This document shows positions 14,838 through 22,600 of a stretch of 26,330 nt of DNA, piece after piece. The DNA is from Chitinophagales bacterium (lineage in GTDB: Bacteria > Bacteroidota > Bacteroidia > Chitinophagales > UBA2359): NCBI GenBank assembly GCA_020629335.1, contig JAHDDN010000017.1, positions 1-26,330 on the forward strand, read 5' to 3'. The position numbers and the translations under genes are program-made. Numbering within the stretch: position 1 is the stretch's first letter; every line of letters begins with the position of its first letter. The notes beneath the pieces were generated by a model that was given only the letters and a program-made list of their open reading frames with translations, was not told where the DNA came from and made no database searches.

Positions 14838-16289
14838 TTAATTAGTCTTTTTACTAAAAAGTGCTAATCTTTCGTCTATTTTGGCTGTCAACCAGGATAA
14901 GACTGCGATTCTTTGTTCTTTTACTTTTTCTTTAAGTGTTTGGAGTTGTTCGGGTTCGTCTTGATATTTGAGTAATTCCTTCATGGCGTTGATAAGGTTG
15001 AGATATACATCTCGGTGTCCATCGGATATCAATTTGTTTCTTTTGATATAGATTTTGAAAGAACTAAATAGTGCGCTAAGTGCTTGATATTCATTTAGTT
15101 CATAGTAGACTCGGAGTAGTAGTAATCGGGAGTCGAGATTATAGATTAGGTCAGCAGTTGGCTCTACTTTATAGAGATATTCGTGAGCGGTTTGAAAATC
15201 ATTTTTGTAAAAATGTAGGAGTGCCATATTATACATGACAGCATTATTTCGGTCTTCTTCTTTCACATCTGGGCCGTATTGTTGGATAAAGTTTTCTGCC
15301 CATTCATATTCTTTTACTAGGCATGCGATGGTATTAATATTTTTGAAATTATTAAAATTTAATTGTCCATTGAGTGAGATGAACCCACTTTCTATTGTGT
15401 TTCGATAGATATCGAAGAGTTCTTTTTGGAATTCTTGTTGTCCACTATTAATTTTTTTTACACAATAGTTGATGGCGAAGAGGAACATATTTCTTGATTC
15501 TTTGGGTGCGAAGCTTTTATTATGTTCTTGTAATAGGTCTTTAAGGATGAAGAAATGGCTTGTTTCTTCACTATTGGTAAGAGATTTAAAGATTTGGAAG
15601 TAAATTAGGATAGCAGGGTTGGTATCTTTGTGATAAAGATTAGACTCCACATAATCCACGATTTCGTTGAGTAGAGGGACTTGGTACTGTGTTGAAACAA
15701 TATTTTGTCTATTATAGAGCTGGCAGCCGCTGCGAAGTTTTAGTAAAATAAAGCATTGATCGATGCATCTATCTAGTCTTTGTAGGATTTGATCAACTTC
15801 ATTTTGGTTTTGTTTTTCTTTAAAGATGAATTCATTTTCTTCTTCTTCTAAAAGGTAGTTGTAATAGAAGAAATTGCTATCTTTATATGGATAGTTTTTG
15901 AGTTGTTTTCTGGCATCTCTCATGGAACTGTGAAATGGTTTTTCCAGTTTCCATTCATTATAGCATTGTAGTAGTTGGTGTTGTTTTAGTATCGGTTGCG
16001 CTTCTATTTGTTTGATGGCGATAAATTCCTCTATCATTTTGAGGAGATCGCTCATTAGGTATCCTATTTTCTTTTCATTATATGCCTTGTTTGGAAAGAC
16101 AAAATTATAGGTTTTTTCTTTACTAAGTGCTTTTTTGTTGAAGAGTGGAGCAAATTTTTTGATATAGATGTAAGTTTTTACTAGTTCTTCACTTTTATTG
16201 AAGAATGGAGACATGAGGAAGTCCTCAAATCTTTTGAGATCTTTCTTAGTGAAGAATTTTAGTATGCTGATTAATTTACTGTTTTGCAT
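14838..16289 (-). CDS. Unrecognised 483-residue helical protein
   Basis: I do not recognise a named family. The sequence is soluble (no signal peptide or membrane segment), rich in Lys, Glu, Leu, Phe and Tyr, and almost entirely predicted helix by eye. It opens with LISILKFFTKKDLKRFEDFLMSPFFNKSEELVKTYIYIKK, followed by a long run of helix pairs. In the second half, phrases such as AVMYNMALLHFYKNDFQTAHEYLYKVEP and SRLLLLRVYYELNEYQALSALFSSFKIYIKR look like degenerate TPR units (about 350-430), so a scaffold or protein-binding role is possible. Similar proteins of about 480-500 residues are, as I recall, frequent in Saprospiria-type genomes. It is transcribed away from the giant adhesin gene, with about 410 bp between starts. 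Confidence 0.8.
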   Translation of the reverse strand: MQNSKLISILKFFTKKDLKRFEDFLMSPFFNKSEELVKTYIYIKKFAPLFNKKALSKEKTYNFVFPNKAYNEKKIGYLMSDLLKMIEEFIAIKQIEAQPILKQHQLLQCYNEWKLEKPFHSSMRDARKQLKNYPYKDSNFFYYNYLLEEEENEFIFKEKQNQNEVDQILQRLDRCIDQCFILLKLRSGCQLYNRQNIVSTQYQVPLLNEIVDYVESNLYHKDTNPAILIYFQIFKSLTNSEETSHFFILKDLLQEHNKSFAPKESRNMFLFAINYCVKKINSGQQEFQKELFDIYRNTIESGFISLNGQLNFNNFKNINTIACLVKEYEWAENFIQQYGPDVKEEDRNNAVMYNMALLHFYKNDFQTAHEYLYKVEPTADLIYNLDSRLLLLRVYYELNEYQALSALFSSFKIYIKRNKLISDGHRDVYLNLINAMKELLKYQDEPEQLQTLKEKVKEQRIAVLSWLTAKIDERLALFSKKTN

Positions 16290-16698
16290 TTTTGTATTGA
16301 GTGATATTCAAAATAATATATTACACAAGGGTTTTTATAGGTTTATAACAAATCAAAGCGTTTTGATTAGATAATTATTATTTATTAGCGCTGTAAATAT
16401 ATTGATTAAGTCAATAAATATAGTGTTTTCGTCGGAAAATAAAAAAAATGACAAAAAAAAGAAGATAAACCTTAAATTATTAGTTTGTTGTATAATAGGC
16501 TTGTAGAAGTGTTAAAATAAAATATGTATTATGGTAATACAGATGTAAATGCTTTATTTTGAGCGGAAAAATACTATATTTGTATTTGCAAATGCAGTTT
16601 ACAATTTAGATATTTACTATTTAATTGGAATTGCATGAAATAATGAGGAAGTATACTAGTAAATAATTGATATTTAATTTTACACGAGTCTTGCTTAT
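16290..16698. other. Divergent promoter region
   Basis: A 409-bp very AT-rich region between divergent starts (483-residue gene and giant adhesin). No repeat of the R1 or R2 type is present, unlike every other spacer of this size in the window. One good promoter box is at 16575-16582. No reading frame is seen. Confidence 0.6.
16575..16582 (+). promoter_or_regulatory. Probable -7 promoter box of the giant adhesin gene
   Basis: TATATTTG matches the Bacteroidota sigma-A -7 consensus TAnnTTTG. A TTTA at 16553-16556 is 18 bp upstream and could serve as a weak -33 box; the nearer TTTTG at 16557-16561 is too close. The implied leader is about 110 nt. Confidence 0.45.
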
Positions 16699-19600
16699 AT
16701 GTTTTTGAATAGACACACAAATATATACACTAATTACCATCTTTGGATACCCTTTGTTTTTGTTTTGACCCTATTGAATTTAAGTTTATTAGGGCAAGTG
16801 CAAGCAGAAGATGATAGTGTGAATGCTTTTACGAGTGTACCTTTGGTTATAGATGCTTTATCTAATGACCAATCAGGTATCAGTGTATCATTGGATGCTG
16901 TTTCAGTAGTAGCTGAGAACGGTTCGGTGGTACTAAATGGGGATGGTATGTTGGAGTATTTGTCGGTCCCATTTTTTGTAGGGGAAGATTCCTTTAGCTA
17001 TTGGGCTTGTGATGATGCAGGTAATTGTGATGAGGGCTTAGTTACTATTGATATTTCTTACTCTCCTTTTTGTACATCTCCAGCGACTCAGACTTATAAC
17101 GAAATGATTTACACTCATTTTTGTGATGATGCCTCGGTATTAGTCATTCCAAGTGTGGGTTATGAGCTATTGCAGGGGCAAGTACGTAATTATATTTTGC
17201 ATACTAATGATTTGTTGCATCCAGATGATGTATTTCATACTTCTTCGTCTTATGCGATACAATTGAATAGTGTCTCTAACTTATTGACTAATCAGTTATA
17301 TTATGCTACGGTGGTAACGGGGCCAGATTCAGGAAATGGAGTGGTGGATTTAAATGATCCTTGTTCGAGAGCTTCTATGTCGATTCCTTTTATTGCTTTA
17401 GAGTGTTTAGAAGCAAACTATAGCATCTTGTACGAAGAAGGAGATGATTTCTATAGTGTTTTGTTGAGTCCAGCTGGTGGAATGCCTTTATATGAAGGTT
17501 CTGAATATCAAATATCAGGTGTTTGGACAGGGAATTTAGCTGCTGGTGAAACTATTGAGATAGAGATGCCTTTAGGCGATTGTTTTATATTTAATGTAGA
17601 AGATAGTTCAGGTGAAATCGTTTCGACTTTCTATACTTGTCCTCAAGTAAATGATGCTCAGGGGGCTTGTTTGCCTATTTATGCGGATGTTTCTAATTGC
17701 GATAGTCTTTCTTATAATGTCGTTTATCATTTGGATGAAGTATTAATGAATGACTTGGGATTAGATTTAGCGGATGATTTTGCTTTAGAGAATTGGAGTG
17801 ACGATACCTTTATAGGGAATTATACCTTTGGTGATCTGCCGATTACTTTCGGTCCTTTTGACGTAGACTTTGGTAATGGTTATACAGATAAAACAAAGTG
17901 GTTTGCTATCGGTGATTCCTGCTGGTATTATTACGAGTTTGGTTCTGAAAGCTGTTTTCCGCTTCCAGTTCCTTCCACTTGTTTATCAAGTCCTGGTACT
18001 GTTGCGAGTGATACCTTATACGTTTGTGGAGATGAAACAATCACCATTGAGTCAGACGCACCCTATATTGGCCCAGGAGATTTCTTAACTTATGTCTTAC
18101 ACTCTGGTTCAGGAGATAATTTAGTCAATACCATTATCAGTAATCAGGATGGTGAGTTCAATGTAGATGATCATCCTAATATTCAAAAAAATCAAGTTTA
18201 TTATATATCACCAGTGATTTACCCTTATGATCCGATCTTTCAGGCGGATTGTAGTGAGTCAGGAGTTGGTACACCAGTAGTTTTTGTAGATCCTCCAGTC
18301 TTTGATGTGGAAGATAATTTCTACTGCTATTGGACAACGGAAGATTGTGAGAATTTTGTAGAGTACAAAGAAATATTTGTCACGATAGATGGAGGTACCT
18401 TGCCTTATAGTTATGAGGGGAATATCAATGGTTCTCCAGTGAGTGGAATTACTTATGATGGGACAATCAGTTTGGGTACCTATATTGGTTTTGGTCCTGA
18501 TATCAGAATCCATGTAAATGATGCAGAATATGAGTGCTCTTTTTATTATGAGAGCTTGTATAATTTCTGTACGCCTTTTGTAGCAGAAAATACTCCTTTC
18601 ATTGGTGCTATGCCTAATGAACCTTTAGTGGCTTGTGCTGATGAGGCTATCAGTGGGATAGCGTCCTGTATCAATAATGTGTCGAGTAGTTTGCTAGTTG
18701 GTTATGTTTTACATAGCAGTCATAGCGGTGCTTTAGGAGAAGTCGTCGCAGTAAGCACTGATGGTACTTTCTACTCTTCTGATATAGGAGAGTATACTGG
18801 GCCTTTATATTTATCTGGAGTTATCATTAATAATACGGTTGATGGACTTGATATCTTACTGGATGATAGTTTAGAAGCTGGGGTTTATTCCGTAGCTAAA
18901 GGAACACCAGTGTTATTTTTAGAAGATAACTGTAATGTGATTGCTGGTATTGATGATTACTTTGATGCTTTATCCAGTACGGAGATAATTTTAGATGTAT
19001 TGGCGAATGATTTTATTCCAGATAATATAGATGCTACGATCAGCGCTTTGGAAACAAACAGTTCTAATGGGACCCTTAACATAGCTGTTGATGGCTTAAG
19101 TTTGATCTATACAGCGAATGACTATTTTGAAGGAACTGATAACTTATCTTATATCCTTTGCGATACCAATGACCCAAATAACTGTGACACAGTAGAGGTG
19201 GTAATCAATGTAGCTTTTGCCTGTCCTTCTAATCCTGGTAGCATGCCTAGTGATATTATTCCTTTATGTGAAGGAGATGGTTTTGCAGTATCAAGTATGG
19301 GGGGACAATTAATTGCAGGAGATACTAAAGCTTATGTTTTACATACAGAGGAAAGTAATTTCTTAGGAGATGTCATTGCTATTTCTACAGATGGAAACTT
19401 TGATTATCCGGCAGAGCTTTCAGAGGGGGAAACCTATTATGTGTCAGCTGTAACAGGCCCAATGGATGCTAATGGAGAATTGGATTTAAACACTTCCTGT
19501 ACAATAGTAGCTGAAGGTACACCTTTATATTTATTATCTTCATTAGAAATTTTATCTACTTATACCTATAATGGGTATGCAGTAACAGATTGTGGAATTA

Positions 19601-22600
19601 CTCATTCTTATGATATAGCCTTATTTGTAGATGGGGGTTATCCTGCTTATAATAATGGGTATTATGAACTAAGTGGTGATATTAATGCAACAACTTTTGC
19701 CAATCAAGTAGTGAACGCAAGTGCAGAAGGAGATAACAATACAAGTGTTTCCTTTTCTATCTTAGATAACTTTGGTTGCTCAGCTGATTTTACAATAGAT
19801 TTAACAGGCAATCCAACATTTCAATATGCTGATATAAGCTTGAATCAAACAAATATAAATATTAATGCAGCGACTGACTTTAGTGTTAGTACGGATTGTG
19901 TATTAGTAGAAGGATATACTGAATATCAAGTAGGTTACGCCTTATTTACGGATAGTAATGATTGGCAGTCAAGTGTCATCGCAATTAATGAAAATGGTAA
20001 TTTTAGTGCAGAAGATTTAGGATGTAATAATGCATTTTATGTGATTGGAGTAATCAGTAATGGAAGTAGCCTTAATACAAATGATGTAATTACAACTTCG
20101 GCTATAGTACCTGTTACGATTAATGGAGGAGGTAGCTCACTAAGTGTAAGTAATAACTTTGAGTGTATTTCTGAGCAAAATGCTTGTGATTATATTACGG
20201 GTTTATCTCTTAGCTGGAATATTGAGAATGGCCAAGCTCCTTATGAAGTACTTTTTACTTTTGCTGGTGAAACAACGAGTTATTCTTTAGAATCTAATGA
20301 GTTGAATTTGGGTCCATATTATTATGAGTATGCTGCTGATTTGAATACGACCTATTCTATGTCAATTGTTGATGCATTGAACAATTGTTATGAAGTAAGT
20401 GATTTGCCAATTTATTGCGAATACAATCAAAATCCAACTTTCTTAGGCGATATTTCTAATGCTAATGATTCTTACTATTTATGTCCAGATGATACTCCAC
20501 TTTCCCTTTCAGTAGATTGTATAGGAGAGTGGATGCCAAATGCCAATGAGTATGTATTAGCTTACATCTTACATACTGTTCAAGATAATAGCTTGGGTGA
20601 TGTCATCAGTATCAATACGGATGGGATTTTTGCTTATGCTGATGGAATGAATAATATAGCTGAAGCGCTATTTATATCCGCAATTTATGCCCCTAATGAT
20701 GGAAGTGGGAATCCACAATTGAACGACTTAGTAGCTCAAAATATTAGCTTTGGTCCAAGTATTACTTTTGTACAAAACTGTAATATTGTCAATGCTAATG
20801 ATGATTTGCTTAATGTAATTATTGCTGAAGCAACAACAGTAGATCCGATTCAAAATGATACGGATGAGCTAGGACTAGGTTTAGAAATAACGGAAGTAAC
20901 AACTGCGCCAAGCAATGGTACTTTTACTTTAGAAAATAATATAATTACTTATACCTCTAATGATGATTTCATAGGAGTAGACTTTTTGATTTATACAGTA
21001 TGTAATGGAGAAGGATTCTGTGATAGTGCAGGAATCTATTTTCAAATTACAAGCTCTAATGTATCACCAGTAGCTACTGATGATATCGTATATATTGGTT
21101 ATGAAGATGTCATGCCAAGCGATACCTTAATCAATATATTAGCCAACGATTATGATCCTAATAATGACTTATTAAGCGTTAATATCATAGACGAAAATGC
21201 TAACCTAATTAATAATAATGATGGTACCACTACTTATATTTTAAGTGGAGAAACGACAGAAGTATATACCTATGTGATTTGTGATGCAGGTTTACCAGTA
21301 TATTGTGATACAGCAACTCTAAGTATAACAGTGGAAAATCTAAATGAAGCGCCAGTAGCCCTTGATGATGCGATAGAAATCGTTTATGATAATGCAGCTC
21401 CAGTTGATACTACTTTCAATATTCTTGCGAATGATTCGGATAGTAATGGAGATATTTTATCTGTATCAATATTAGAGGCTAACACTTTAGGTACAGTGCT
21501 TAATAATGAGGATGGTACGATCACTTATATAGTGAATGGAGAAACAGAAACAGCTGATATATTCGAATACGTTATCTGTGATGATGGAAGCCCTGCTTTA
21601 TGCGATACTGCTAATGTTAGCGTAAACGTAAGTAATATCAATGAGGCACCCATTGCTGTAGATGATGTGTTGAGTGTAAGTTATGATAATGCTCCACCAA
21701 CAGATTTATTAATTGAAGCATCTGCCAATGATAGCGATCCAAATGATACTGCTGCCGATTTGGTATGGAGTATCTTAACACCGCCATCCACTGGCGAAGC
21801 AATCAATAATAATGATGGCAGCTTTACTTATATGATAAATGGTGCAGGTTCCTTTAGTTTCACTTATACCTTATGTGATGATGCCACCCCAGCCTTATGC
21901 GATACGGCTACGGTAAATATAGAAATTCTAAACACGAATGAATCGCCTATTGCATTAGATGATGCGGTCAGTGTGAGTTATGATAACACACCACCAACCA
22001 ATGTTTTAATCGAAGCATCTGCCAACGATAGTGATCCCAATGATACTGCTGCCGATTTGGTATGGAGTATCTTAACACCGCCATCTACTGGCGAAGTCCT
22101 TAATAATAATGGTAGCTTTACTTATTTCACAGATGGTGCTGGTGACTTTAGTTTCACTTATACTTTGTGTGATGATGGAACACCAGCCTTATGCGATACG
22201 GCTACGGTGAGTATAGAAATTCTGAACACGAATGAATCGCCTATTGCATTAGATGATGCGGTCAGTGTGAGTTACGATAATACACCACCAACCAATGTTT
22301 TAATCGAAGCATTCACAAATGATAGTGATCCAAATGATACCGCTGCCGATTTGGTATGGAGTATTTTAACACCACCATCCACAGGCGAAGCAATCAATAA
22401 TAATGATGGTAGCTTCACTTATGTTACTGATGGTGCTGGTAACTTTAGTTTCACTTATACTTTGTGTGATGATGGAACACCAGCCTTATGCGATACGGCT
22501 ACGGTGAGTATAGAAATACTCAATACAAATGAATCGCCAATCGCAGTCGATGATGCGGTTAGTGTGATCTATGATAATGCACTACCAACTGATGTTTTAA

